Assembly (NCBI GenBank): GCA_963825685.1 | Contig: CAWGUD010000001.1 | Span: 38,270 to 102,269 of the forward strand | Direction: 5' to 3' | Origin: JAOUEA01 sp963825685 | GTDB taxonomy: Bacteria > Actinomycetota > UBA4738 > HRBIN12 | DNA: 64,000 nt | In this document: positions 43,179 through 54,810 of the stretch, one piece after another | Numbering within the stretch: position 1 is the stretch's first letter | Layout: each line of letters opens with the position of its first letter | Position numbers and translations under genes: made by a program | The notes under the pieces: model-generated | What the model saw: the letters and a program-made list of their open reading frames with translations, nothing else | Database searches by the model: none | What the model was told of the DNA's origin: nothing

Positions 43179-45586
43179 GCCCGTGGCTCCTCCCGGCGGC
43201 GACCGCCGCGTGGTGGGCCGGGCTGCTCCTCGGATTCGGCCCTGCTCGCTCGTTGGGTGTCTGGGCTCCCGGCGTGCTCGGGGTGGCCGCGATCGTCTCG
43301 GCGGCGATCGCCGCACCGGCGACCCGAGGTCGAGATCCGGTGGCGGAGGCCGGGCTCGTCCCGAGCGCCCGTCGCCCGGCCGCGGCGGTCGAGCGCATCT
43401 CGCCCCCGAGGCGCAGCGTGGGGGCATCCGCCGTCGTCCTGACCCTGCTCGTCTGCACCGGCGTGTGTGCCGTGGCCGTCTGCTGGGCGATGCTCACCCA
43501 ACGACGTCTCGCGACGTCGCCGCTCGCGGCACGGGCTCCCGATCGCGTCGAGGTCGACGCCACGCTGCGTGAGGATCCGCGCCCCGGTGCACTCGGATGG
43601 CACGCGCTCGCCGACGTCCGCATCGTGCGCACGCCCGACGGCGCGGCGAGCGCGCTCCGCGAGACGGTCTGGCTCTCCGGCGACGAGGAACCGCCCGCGG
43701 CCGCCCGCGGCGACCTCGTCCGGGCCGAGGGTTCGCTGCAGGTGCCCGACGATCCGGGGTTCCTCGACGCGATCCACGCCAAGGGCGTCGCGGTCACGCT
43801 GCGCGCGTCGCAGGTCGAGCGGCTCGACGGCTCCCCGAACCCGTTCGTTCGAGCGACGCAGGCCGTGCGGTCGACGATGGCCCGGTCGATCGAGGCGGTG
43901 TTCCCCGCGCGGGAAGCCGGGTTGCTCATGGGCCTCGCGCTCGGCGACGACTCGCACCTCGACGCGGGCGTCGAACGCGACTTCAAGGCCACCGGGCTCA
44001 CGCACCTGCTCGTCGTCTCCGGCGGCAACGTGGCGATGGTGCTCGGCCCGATCCTCGCGCTCGTGACGATGCTGGGGCTGCCCAGGGCCGCCCAGGTGGC
44101 GGTCGGGCTCGCGACGGTCGCGTTCATCGTCGTGCTCACCGGCGCGGAGCCGTCGGTGATGCGCGCCGGTGCGATGTCCGCGCTCACCCTCGTCGGTCTG
44201 CTCCTCGGCCGCGCCCGTTCGACCGCGGTCGTGCTCTCGGGCGCGGTGCTCGTGCTGCTGATCCTGCAGCCGGTGCTGGTGCGATCGATCGGCTTCCAGC
44301 TCTCCGTCACGGCGACCGCCGGCATGGTGGCGATGGCCGGTCCGCTGGGCGAGCGGTTCGCCCGCGTGATGCCAACGCCCGTCGCGGCGGCGGCGGGCAC
44401 GACGCTCGCCGCCCAGCTCGGCGTGACGCCCGTGTTGCTGTACCACTTCCACGACGTGCCGGGCGTGACCCTGCTCGCGAACGTGGTCGCCGCGCCGACG
44501 GTGGCGCCGTCGCTGCTGCTCGGGCTCGTGGCGGCCGGGCTGGGTGTCGTCTCGGAACCGATCGGTCACCTCGTCGGGCTCGCCGCCCAGGCGCCGATGC
44601 GAGCCCTGCAGCTGATCGCGAACGTCGCGGGGCGGGCCCCGGTCGCGCACATCACCTCGAACGGGGGCCCGGTCGTGCTGGTCCTCGGTGCCGGTCTCGT
44701 CGTCGCGGTCACGGCGGCGCTGCACACGGGGTGGCGCCCGCCCCGCCGTGCGGTCGTCGTCGGCGTGCTCCTCGTGCCGCTGCTCGTGTGGAACTCGGCG
44801 GCCTCGGTCGGCCCGCCCGATGCGCTCACCGTGCGCTTCCTCGACGTCGGGCAGGGCGACGCGGCGCTCGTCACGACCCCGGCCGGCATGACGATGCTCG
44901 TCGACGGCGGCCCCGACGAGGAGCTGGTCGCCACCGAGCTCGCCTCGCTCGGGGTGAAGCGGATCGACGTGGTCGTCGCGAGTCATCCACACGCCGATCA
45001 CGTGGTCGGCCTGCCCGCGGTGCTGGCCCGGTTCCAGGTCGGTGTGGTGCTGCAGCCCGGGTGTCCGTCGACGTCGGCGCTGCAGGTCGAGGTCGACCGG
45101 GCGATCGCCGACGAGGGCATCGAGACGCGCACGCCCTGGGCGGGTGACTCCTTCGTCGTGGGCGACGTGCGACTCGACGTGTTGTCACCGCACGAGTGCT
45201 ACACGGGCACCGAGTCCGACACGAACAACGACGCGCTCGTGATCAGGCTCACCCACGGCGATGACTCGGTGCTCTTCGCGACCGAACCCGAGGAGCCCGC
45301 CCAGGAATGGCTCCTCGAGCAGCGCGACCAGGCGGGTCTCGACCTGCATGCCGACGTGCTGAAGGTGCCCCACCACGGCGCGGCCACGTCGGTCGCGGAG
45401 TTCTTCGAGGCCGTGGCGGCGCCGGTGGCCGTGGTGAGCGTGGGCGAGAACACGTACGGCCACCCGACCGCGTTCACGCTCGACGCCCTCGCCGCCGCGG
45501 GCTCGACGGTCTGGCGCACCGACCGCAGCGGCACGGTCACCGTGACGTTCGTCGACGGGGTGGCGGTCGTCTCGGGGGAGCGCTGA
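43175..45586 (+). CDS. comEC: ComEC/Rec2 DNA-uptake channel protein
   Basis: 803 residues. An N-terminal DUF4131-like part with membrane helices and an OB-like outer region precedes the polytopic ComEC competence domain (GLALGDDSHLDAGVERDFKATGLTHLLVVSGGN). A C-terminal metallo-beta-lactamase domain follows from about residue 550 (FLDVGQGDAALV, ASHPHADHVVGLP), thought to degrade the non-transported strand. Undisrupted. ATG overlaps comEA. Confidence 0.92.
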   Translation: MSPWLLPAATAAWWAGLLLGFGPARSLGVWAPGVLGVAAIVSAAIAAPATRGRDPVAEAGLVPSARRPAAAVERISPPRRSVGASAVVLTLLVCTGVCAVAVCWAMLTQRRLATSPLAARAPDRVEVDATLREDPRPGALGWHALADVRIVRTPDGAASALRETVWLSGDEEPPAAARGDLVRAEGSLQVPDDPGFLDAIHAKGVAVTLRASQVERLDGSPNPFVRATQAVRSTMARSIEAVFPAREAGLLMGLALGDDSHLDAGVERDFKATGLTHLLVVSGGNVAMVLGPILALVTMLGLPRAAQVAVGLATVAFIVVLTGAEPSVMRAGAMSALTLVGLLLGRARSTAVVLSGAVLVLLILQPVLVRSIGFQLSVTATAGMVAMAGPLGERFARVMPTPVAAAAGTTLAAQLGVTPVLLYHFHDVPGVTLLANVVAAPTVAPSLLLGLVAAGLGVVSEPIGHLVGLAAQAPMRALQLIANVAGRAPVAHITSNGGPVVLVLGAGLVVAVTAALHTGWRPPRRAVVVGVLLVPLLVWNSAASVGPPDALTVRFLDVGQGDAALVTTPAGMTMLVDGGPDEELVATELASLGVKRIDVVVASHPHADHVVGLPAVLARFQVGVVLQPGCPSTSALQVEVDRAIADEGIETRTPWAGDSFVVGDVRLDVLSPHECYTGTESDTNNDALVIRLTHGDDSVLFATEPEEPAQEWLLEQRDQAGLDLHADVLKVPHHGAATSVAEFFEAVAAPVAVVSVGENTYGHPTAFTLDALAAAGSTVWRTDRSGTVTVTFVDGVAVVSGER

Positions 45587-45623
45587 CCGGCACGGCCGCT
45601 GCGGACACGTCACGGCGGCGCGC

Positions 45624-45629
45624 TACCAT
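45624..45629 (+). promoter_or_regulatory. -10 box (TACCAT) of leaderless holA
   Basis: TACCAT ends 7 nt before the holA ATG at 45637; no ribosome-binding site is present. Confidence 0.5.
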
Positions 45630-45636
45630 CCGAGCC

Positions 45637-46576
45637 ATGGCCAGCCGTTCCCGTGCTCCGATCGCGCTGCTGTGGGGCGAGGACGACTTCCTGCTGCGCG
45701 AGGCCGCGCTCGCCCGGTTCGGCGAGGTGCGCCCGGGCGAGGTCGACGCGGGGGAGTGGCAGGGCGGGGAGCTGCAGGACCTGGCGACCCCGTCGCTGTT
45801 CGGCGAGCCGAGGGCACTTGTTGATCTCCGACGCGCGCTCCCTCACGAAGGATGCGACCGCGGAGCTCGCGACCTACCTCGACGCTCCCGACCCCGACGC
45901 GCAGCTCGTGATCTGTTGTCGGGTGGCCGATCGCGGCAAGGTGCCCGCCGCCCTCGACAAGCTCGTGAAGCCCGTCGGCGACGTCGTGCACGTCGAGATC
46001 AAACGGAAGGACCTCGAGCCCTGGCTCACCCGCCGGGCCGACACCCTCGGCCTCGACCTCTCGGTCCCGGCCGCTCGCGCGCTGGTCGAGATCCTCGGAG
46101 AAGAGCCCGGCCAGCTCGTCGCCGCCCTGGCTCAGCTCGAGTCGGCCTTCCCGGCCCAGCGGATCACCCCCGCCCTGGTGGCTCGCCAGTTCCGGGGGCT
46201 CGGCGAGCAGAAGGTCTGGGACCTCTGCGACCGCGCGTTCTCACGCGACCTTCCGGGCGCGATCCGCTCGTGGCGATCGATCGAGGAAGGGGGCGACGAC
46301 CCGCTCAAGGTGCTCGGCGGCGTCTCGAGCCGTCTGCGCGACCTGATCCGCGTGCGATCGCTGCCCGATCGCATGCCGCCCGCCGAGCTCGCCAAGCGCG
46401 CCGGCCTGCGGTTCGACTGGCAGGCCCGCCGCTACCAGCAGCAGGCGCGGAACTTCTCGATGGCCCAGCTGCTGCGCGTGCACGAGCGCATCACCGAGGC
46501 CGATCGCGCGTTGAAGTCGGGCGCGTCCGGCGACACCGTGATGCCCGCGCTCGTGGTCGCGATCGCCGCCGGCTGA
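45637..46576 (+). CDS. holA: DNA polymerase III delta subunit (one frameshift)
   Basis: The clamp-loader delta subunit, which opens the sliding clamp. LLWGEDDFLLREAAL at the N-terminus is the HolA start. The middle (EPWLTRRADTLGLDLSVPAARALVEILGEEPGQL) and C-terminal collar domain (MPPAELAKRAGLRFDWQARRYQQQA) fit. The frame breaks near 45821 by an extra T in a TT pair (EPRAL joins LISDARSLTK). About 312 residues when corrected. Standard position between comEC and rpsT. Confidence 0.88.
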
Positions 46577-46577
46577 C

Positions 46578-47088
46578 TCACCGCTCCCCGCACGCGATCG
46601 AGCTCTCGACGAAGACGGTCGGCCAGTCGGGCCGGTCGACGTCGGTTCCCCGGGCGACCTCGACGCGGCGCCAGGCCCAGCGCCCCGCGTAGTCGAGCTC
46701 GGCGGTCCACCTGACCGCCGGGAACGGTCCCGGGCGCACGACGTCGCGGTCGCCCGGCAGGGCCGAGTACCCCTGCACCGTCGAAGGCCTCGATCACGTC
46801 CTTCGTCGGCGCCGTCGTGCCGAACGTCGTCCGATGGGTCGGGCAGCACCCAGCGGGGTCGCAGTAGGGGCGGGCGGTGGAGACGCGCGGCCGGCCCAGC
46901 ACCGCCGTCATGAAGTCCCGCTCGGCCGAGGGGGTGTCCGGCACGAGCGGAGCGAGCGAGGCGGGAGAGGGTCCCGAGCCGCGCGGTACCGGCTCGGCGA
47001 TCATGGTCAGCCCGACGAACACCGCCACGGCGACGCCGGCCATCGAGAGGTAGGCGCCGAGCGGGGAACGACCGGGTGAGGCCGCCAT
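46578..47088 (-). CDS. Membrane-anchored hypothetical protein (one frameshift)
   Basis: About 169 residues: a short cytoplasmic start, one helix (LSMAGVAVAVFVGLTMIA), and an extracytoplasmic part with three cysteines in PYCDPAGCCPTH and one near the end (SSIACGER). The frame breaks near 46780 by one extra G (VIEAFD joins VQGYSALPGDRD). The ATG at 47088 lies 6 nt after a TAGGCT box. No family recognised. Convergent with holA, one base apart. Confidence 0.65.
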
Positions 47089-47094
47089 GAGGGC

Positions 47095-47100
47095 AGCCTA
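47095..47100 (-). promoter_or_regulatory. -10 box (TAGGCT) of leaderless hypothetical gene
   Basis: TAGGCT on the minus strand ends 6 nt before the ATG at 47088. Confidence 0.5.
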
Positions 47101-47131
47101 TGCCAGACGTGGGGCGAAGGGACCGGGGACG

Positions 47132-47401
47132 TTACTCGGCGCCGGCCGCGTTGGCGGCCTTCGCCAGACGGCTCTTGCGGCGAGCGGCGGTGCGCTTGTG
47201 CACGACGCCCTTGCTCGCGGCCTTGTCGAGCGCCTTGGATGCCTCGCGCGCCCGCTCCTGGGCGGCCTGGGCGTCGCCCTCGGCGATCGCGGCCTCGACC
47301 TTCTTGTGCGAGGTCTTGAGCGACGAACGCACGGCCTTGTTGCGCTCGCGGCGCACCTCGTTCTGCTTGTTCCGTTTGATCTGTGACTTGATGTTCGCCA
47401 T
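47132..47401 (-). CDS. rpsT: 30S ribosomal protein S20
   Basis: 89 residues, very basic, starting MANIKSQIKRNKQNEVRRER. Divergent from lepA. A TACGCT box ends 10 nt before the ATG, suggesting a leader of only a few bases. The C-terminus (KSRLAKAANAAGAE) is typical. Confidence 0.96.
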   Translation of the reverse strand: MANIKSQIKRNKQNEVRRERNKAVRSSLKTSHKKVEAAIAEGDAQAAQERAREASKALDKAASKGVVHKRTAARRKSRLAKAANAAGAE

Positions 47402-47473
47402 ACGGCCGCCCAGCGTACCAGTCGGGCTCCGTGCGGCCGCGGGTGACCGGCTCGCCCGTACCATGGGTGGGCC

Positions 47474-49284
<1,811 letters not shown>

Positions 49285-49288
<4 letters not shown>

Positions 49289-50401
49289 GCGCCGGCATCT
49301 ACGTGCACGTGCCGTTCTGCCTCACGCGCTGCGGCTACTGCGACTTCAACGCGTACGCCGGGCTGGAGGAGCTGAAGCCTCGGTACCTGCGTGCGCTGCT
49401 GACCGAGGCCGGGCTCGCGGCGCCCGCCTGGGACGGTGCATCGGTCGAGAGCGTCTTCCTCGGCGGGGGAACGCCGACCACGATGACGCCGGGCGACCTC
49501 GGCTCGTTGCTCGGGGCGCTGCGCGACGCGTTCGAGATCTCGCCCGACGCCGAGGTCACGACCGAGGCCAACCCCGACACCGTCGAGGAAGCCTCGCTCG
49601 CCGCACTGCTCGCCGCCGGCTACACGCGGCTGTCGATGGGCGCGCAGTCGTTCGATCCCGCGGTGCTGCGGTCGCTCGAGCGTCTGCACTCGCCCGACAG
49701 CGTCCGGCGGGCGTTCGCCGCCGCGCGCGCCGCCGGCTACGTGAACGTGAACCTCGACCTGATCTACGGCGCGCACGGCGAGACGCTCGAGTCGTGGGAG
49801 CGCACGCTCGCCGAGACGATCGCGCTCGCGCCCGAGCACGTGAGCGCGTACGCGCTCACGATCGAGCCCGCGACGCCGCTCGGCCGTGCGGTCGCTCGCG
49901 GCGACGTGCCCGAGCCGGACCCCGACACGCAGGCCGACATGTTCCAGCTCGCGTGCTCGATGCTGCGCGATGCCGGCTACGGCCACTACGAGGTCTCGAA
50001 CTGGGCGCGACCGGGCTACGAGTGCCGCCACAACCTGGGGTACTGGCGCCGCCAGCCGTACCTCGGTCTCGGCGCCGGCGCGCACTCCTACCGCGACGAT
50101 CGCCGCTGGTGGAACGTCCGCCCGCCCGAGGAGTACCTGGCGACGGTCGAGCGAGGCGAGCTGCCCGTCGGGGGCGAGGAGACGCTCGACCCGAGCGACG
50201 CCTACCTCGAGGAGGTGTTCCTGCGCCTGCGCATCCTCGAGGGCGTGCCGGCGAGCTGGGTCGAGGACGATCGAGCGGAGCCGTTCCTCGAGAGCGGCCT
50301 GCTGCATCGACGACGACGGGTCGCTCGTTCCGACGGAGCGGGGGATGCTGCTCCTGAACGAGCTCGTGTTGGGTCTGGCGACGAGCAACGCCTCCAAGTA
50401 G
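49285..50401 (+). CDS. hemW: Heme chaperone HemW / coproporphyrinogen-III-oxidase-like radical SAM protein (one frameshift)
   Basis: About 371 residues. The radical-SAM cluster is CLTRCGYCDF (CxxxCxxC) near residue 13, and the family motif FLGGGTPTTM follows. The HemW C-terminal domain includes GLGAGAHSYR. HemW binds heme and delivers it to membrane enzymes; true oxygen-independent coproporphyrinogen oxidases look similar but have an extra cysteine, and CxxxCxxC followed by DF here fits HemW. The frame breaks near 50309 by one extra base (ESGLL joins IDDDGSLVPTERG). Confidence 0.88.
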
Positions 50402-50412
50402 TCCGCGCTGGA

Positions 50413-52351
50413 CTACCAGTCGGGGTCGGGGCTGCCGTTCCCGAGCCTGCTCGAGAGCTCCTGAGGATCAGCACCGTCGGCGTCCATGATGTAGAGGCGC
50501 ATCGCGCCGCCCCTGCCGCGATCGCTAACGAAGACGAGCTGCGTGCCGTCGGGTGACCAGGCAGGGCTGCGGTCGTACGCATCGCCACCACCGGGGGTGA
50601 GGTTCGTCAGATCGGAGCCGTCCGCGTTGACCACGTAGACGTCACGTACATGTGTGAACGCGATCGAATCGGACCGGGGTGACCAAGCGACCTCGTAGTT
50701 CGCGCCCGGTTGACCTGACACGATCTCGTGTGTCTCTCCGGTGGCCACGGTTGCAACGAAGAGACTGCCCTCGATCTCGAGCGACAGCCGCTCACCGTCA
50801 GGGGCCCAGGACACGGAACGTGCGCCGCTGAATCCGCTCTCACGAAGGTCGGACCCGTCCGGGGCGACGAACATCACGCGTCCGTCGCCGGCGATGAAGG
50901 CGATCGTAGATCCGTCCGGATGCCAATCCGGGTTGGACCCATCGCCAGCGACCAGGCGGAGGTCGGAGCCGTCGGCTCCCATGACGTAGAGACCCCGTTC
51001 TCCCGTGCGCTCGTCGTAGCCGCCGAACGCGATCTCCGAATGATCGGGAGACCAGGACGGCGAGAACTGGGAGATGAGGTCCGCCGTCAGGTTCGTCGTC
51101 TCGCCCGACTCCGGATCGATCGCGAACAGGTCCTCGACACCCTCGACCGTGGTCGCGTAAAGAATCTGGCCGGCGATGGCCGCTCCGGCTTCGCCGAGGT
51201 CGGGCAGCGGGGGAGGGGTCCACGCCGGCGTCGACTCCACCGCTGCCGAGGTCGCGACCCAGTCCGGGTCGAAGTCGTCCCAGCAGTCGTCGGTCACCCG
51301 ACGCAGGTCGAGGCCCTCGGGACTGATCGTCGCGATCTCGGTGTGACCGACACCGGTTCCCCAACGGCCGGTGGCGAAGGCGATCGTCGAGCCGTCGGGA
51401 GACCATGTCGGCGAGGTGTCGGCTGCTGGATCATCGGTGAGCCTGACGCCGGTCCGAGTCGTCGTGTTCACGACCACGATGTCGTGGTTGCCACCGAAGC
51501 TCACTTCGACAGCGAACCGATCGCCCTCGGGGGACCAGTCGCCGCCGACGACGGACCAGTCGGCGTCCGTCGGTTGGACCTCCATGCGACGCTGGTCGGA
51601 TCCGTCGGGATCCATGAACCAGAGCGATTGGCGTCTCTCGGAGACGGTGGTTACGACGTCGCCGGTTTGCGGGTCGATCTCGGTCGAGGAGGACTCTTCC
51701 GTCCTGATGAATGCGATCGTCGATCCGTCGGGTGACCAGGTGGGTAGGTGCCCGTCGTCCGTCAGGGGGACGGGGTCGCCTCCCGACGGCATCGATCGTC
51801 CAGATCCCTCTGCGTCCGGCATACGCGATCGTCGAGCCATTCGGTGAGAACGCGGGTTCGGATGCGCCGGCGACGAGTCGCTCGGTATCGCCCGTGACGA
51901 CGTCGGTGAGGTAGAGGCGATTCTCGTACCCGTCCACCCAGGCGAAGTGGGTGCCGTCGGGGGCGAACGTGATCTGCTCCTCGCGGCGGGCGCGTTCGTT
52001 CGTGAAGCGCGCCTCGTCGGTGAGGTTCCATTGGGTCGTGCCGTCGGGTGACACGGCGAAGGCGTCGACCTGGGGGCCGCCGACGCTCGGGTGGTCGAAG
52101 CACGCCCGAAGCGTCCGAGAGAACGCGATCACCCCGGACGACCCATCGGCCGGCTCGACCGAGCGCCGGAGCACGACGAATCCTCCGATCGAGCCGGCGA
52201 CCACCGCGACGGCGAGCACGCCCGACCCGGCTCGCCGACGCAGCTCGCGCGCGCGGCGCTTCCTCGCGATCGCGTCGCGCACACCCTCGGTCGTCGGACG
52301 GTGTGCTGCGCTCTGCAGGGCGCGTCGCAGGCCGTCGTCGCGCTCAGGCAT
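50413..52351 (-). CDS. Membrane-anchored TolB-like beta-propeller protein, putative anti-sigma partner (one frameshift)
   Basis: About 645 residues after removing one extra base near 51786 (IWTIDA joins SGGDPVPLTDDG). A 40-residue basic cytoplasmic N-terminus (MPERDDGLRRALQSAAHRPT) precedes one helix (GVLAVAVVAGSIGGFVVL). About ten TolB/WD40-like blades follow outside, marked by repeated WSPDGSTIAF and DGSDLR motifs. It begins 8 bp before the end of the ECF sigma gene. That position and topology suggest it holds the sigma factor at the membrane in response to an external signal; this role is inferred. Confidence 0.8.
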
Positions 52352-52838
52352 CGGGGACCGGCTCCGATCGATCGTCGAGCCGGCTGGCGAGTGCCCCTCG
52401 TGCCCGCGCCAGCGTGCTCTTCGCCGTCCCCTCGCCGATGCCCATCACGCTCGCGACCTCGCGCACGTCGAGATCGAGGAAGTACCGCAGCACGATCGCC
52501 TCGCGCTGGCGCCGGGGAAGCGCCGCCAGCGCGCGACGGACGTCGACCGCGTCGGCGTCGGGGGGTGACGGCGAGGCCGCGACGAGCGCGGGCCGGGCAC
52601 GGCGTTCCACGATCAGCCGCCGGAGCCGGCTGCGGCTGAGGTTCAGCGCGACCGTGACGATCCAGGGCTCGAGCGACTCGATGTCGTTCGGACCCTTCGA
52701 GCGTTCCACCGCTCGTACGAGCGCTTCCTGCACCGCATCCTCCGCCGTCGCCGGGCTGCCTGACACGAGCGCTACGGCGCCGACGACGCGTCGGTATCCG
52801 TCACGCAGGAACTCCTCGAGATCCGCGTCGCTCAGCAC
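52344..52838 (-). CDS. ECF-type RNA polymerase sigma factor
   Basis: 164 residues. Region 2 (DLEEFLRDGYRRVVGAVALV… AEDAVQEALVRAVER) and region 4 (LAALPRRQREAIVLRYFLDL…VMGIGEGTAKSTLARARGAL) are complete, and there is no region 3. The GTG at 52838 gives the family N-terminus LSDADLEEF; a longer reading upstream has only shadow sequence. It overlaps the propeller gene by 8 bp, so both are probably one operon. Confidence 0.88.
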   Translation of the reverse strand: MLSDADLEEFLRDGYRRVVGAVALVSGSPATAEDAVQEALVRAVERSKGPNDIESLEPWIVTVALNLSRSRLRRLIVERRARPALVAASPSPPDADAVDVRRALAALPRRQREAIVLRYFLDLDVREVASVMGIGEGTAKSTLARARGALASRLDDRSEPVPDA

Positions 52839-52924
52839 CCTGTGATCGTGATCCTCGACAACAGGACGCGCGAGGACCCCGTGAGGTTGCCTCGGCAGGT
52901 CGACGACGAGCGGGGACGCCGGGA

Positions 52925-52930
52925 TAGAGT
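52925..52930 (+). promoter_or_regulatory. -10 box (TAGAGT) of leaderless zinc-ribbon gene
   Basis: TAGAGT ends 7 nt before the ATG at 52938. Confidence 0.5.
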
Positions 52931-52937
52931 GCTGACC

Positions 52938-53699
52938 ATGCCGTCGGTGCGCTGCCCGAGCTGCGACACGGCCCAGCACGTGGAGGCCGGGTCGAGCGGC
53001 TACACCTGCTCGTCGTGCGGCAAGGAGTGGGGGTTCGTGGTCTGCCGGTCGTGCGGGTCGCGGTTCCACTCGAAGCCGGGGGCGACCACCTGGACCTGCC
53101 CTCGATGCGGCCTGCTCCAGGACGCCTCGGCGGAACCGCCGCCCCCCGCCCCGGCGGAGCCGGCGACACCGGTGCCGATGACGATCACCGACGCGGTCCT
53201 CGACACACCACAGGAGCCACCCGGCTCGGCATTCCCGCCCGGTCTCGGACTCGGGGCCGACGACGAGGGTCCCGAGGACGCGTTCGCGATGCCGGTCCGC
53301 GAGTCCGGGGGCCGCCCGATCTGGATCTACGTGCTCGCCGCGGTCGCGGCCGTCGTGGTGCTGGTGCTGCTCTTCAACCTGTTCTTCGGCGGTGACGACG
53401 GGGGCGGCGACGCCGCGCCGACCGACGGAGCCCAGGTGAGCGGAGAGGAGGCGACCACCACGATGTGCGGTCACCTGCAGCAGGTGCAGGTCTTCCGCGA
53501 CGACGCACTCGGGGTGGCCGCCGAGCAGCTCCAGGAGGACGTCGCCGCCTTGAAGCAGGCCGGGGAGCGACCGACCGCGAAGCAGGTCAAGGCCCTGATC
53601 GCGGCGATCGAGGACGCGCGTGCGGCGCTCGCGAACCAGGAGGACACCACCGAGCCGTTCGCGGCCCTGGAGGAAGCGATCGCCGGCCTCCCCTGCTGA
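52938..53699 (+). CDS. Zinc-ribbon single-span membrane protein
   Basis: 253 residues. Four CxxC pairs at the N-terminus (CPSC, CSSC, CRSC, CPRC) form two zinc ribbons. A proline/alanine-rich linker, one membrane helix (IWIYVLAAVAAVVVLVLLF) and an outer helical domain follow (LQQVQVFRDDALGVAAEQLQ) with two Cys. It faces the sigma factor gene, so it could be part of that regulon. Function unknown. Confidence 0.75.
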   Translation: MPSVRCPSCDTAQHVEAGSSGYTCSSCGKEWGFVVCRSCGSRFHSKPGATTWTCPRCGLLQDASAEPPPPAPAEPATPVPMTITDAVLDTPQEPPGSAFPPGLGLGADDEGPEDAFAMPVRESGGRPIWIYVLAAVAAVVVLVLLFNLFFGGDDGGGDAAPTDGAQVSGEEATTTMCGHLQQVQVFRDDALGVAAEQLQEDVAALKQAGERPTAKQVKALIAAIEDARAALANQEDTTEPFAALEEAIAGLPC

Positions 53700-53718
53700 C
53701 CGGCCGAGATTCGGTCGC

Positions 53719-53745
53719 TTAGCACTCCCCGGCGCAGAGTGCTAC
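53719..53745 (+). promoter_or_regulatory. CIRCE operator of hrcA-dnaJ
   Basis: TTAGCACTC, nine bases, then GAGTGCTAC: 17 of 18 positions match the CIRCE inverted repeat (TTAGCACTC-N9-GAGTGCTAA), the binding site of HrcA. It ends one base before a TATGAT -10 box (53747-53752), so bound HrcA would block the hrcA promoter: autoregulation. Confidence 0.95.
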
Positions 53746-53759
53746 GTATGATTGAGGTC

Positions 53760-54810
53760 ATGGCCGACCGAGAGCGCCCCGAGTTGGGTCCGCGCAAGTC
53801 CGCGGTGCTGCGCGCCGTGGTCGAACAGTACGTGCGCGAGGGCGAGCCGGTGAGCAGCGAGTCGATCGCGGATCATGCGGGGCTCGGTGTGTCGAGCGCG
53901 ACGATCCGCAACGAGATGGCCGCGCTCGAGGAACTCGGATACCTGACCCACCCGCACACGAGCGCCGGCCGCATCCCGACCGATACCGGGATACCGGCAC
54001 TTCGTCGACTCGCTCCCCGCGGGTGGACGGTTGCGCGAGGCGCAGCGGCGCCTGATCGCCGGCTACTTCGCCGAGGCGATCGTCGACCTCGAGGAGGTGC
54101 TCACGGGGAGCGTGCAGCTGCTCTCGCGGCTGACGCAGTACGCGGGCCTCGCCGTGCCGCCGAGCGCCGTCGAGGAGCCGATCGTGCGGGTCGAGCTGAT
54201 CGACATGGGGCCGACGATGATGATCCTGGCGATCGGTCAGCACGGCCGGGTCGACAAGCAGGTGATCGACAAGCCCGACGGGGTGGACGCGGCGGCCCTG
54301 CGCGACGCCGATCGCCGTCTCCAGGCGCTTCGGGGGCTCAACTACCTCGACGCCCAGGCCCGACTGCTGCAGCTCGCGGCCGAGGGCACGGACAGCCAGC
54401 GCGATCTGCTGCTGCACGTGGTGGAGACCCTGCGGTTGGCGACCCAGGGCGAGCGCTCGGCCCACATGGTGGTCGGCGGCGTCTCGAACCTGGCCGACGA
54501 AGCTCAGCAGATGCGCCGCGAGACCCTGCGGCGCCTGTTCGAGACCCTCGAGCGCGAGCAGGAGATGCTCGGCGTGCTGGCGGACGTCAGCTCCGCCCGC
54601 GGGGAGCTCAACGTCACGATCGGCGCCGAGCACCCCTCGACGGGCGAGTGGGAGGCCTCGCTGATCACGGCGCCGTTCCGCACCGGCGACACGACCCTGG
54701 GCACGATCGGCATCGTGGGTCCGACCCGCATGGACTACCTGTCGGCGATGGCCTCGGTGCGCGCCGTCGCGAAGCGTCTGTCGGAGCTCGCCACGGAGCT
54801 CGAGCGGTAG
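53760..54810 (+). CDS. hrcA: Heat-inducible transcription repressor HrcA (one frameshift)
   Basis: Represses heat-shock genes through CIRCE. The winged-helix domain is at the N-terminus (GPRKSAVLRAVVEQYVREGEPV…SSATIRNEMAALEELGYL), and the GAF-like HrcA domain follows. One extra A near 53989 breaks the frame; without it HTSAGRIPTDTG continues YRHFVDSLP. Corrected length about 349. The ATG at 53760 is 7 nt after TATGAT and probably leaderless; an upstream ATG at 53748 lies inside the -10 box and is unlikely. dnaJ follows with no gap. Confidence 0.93.
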
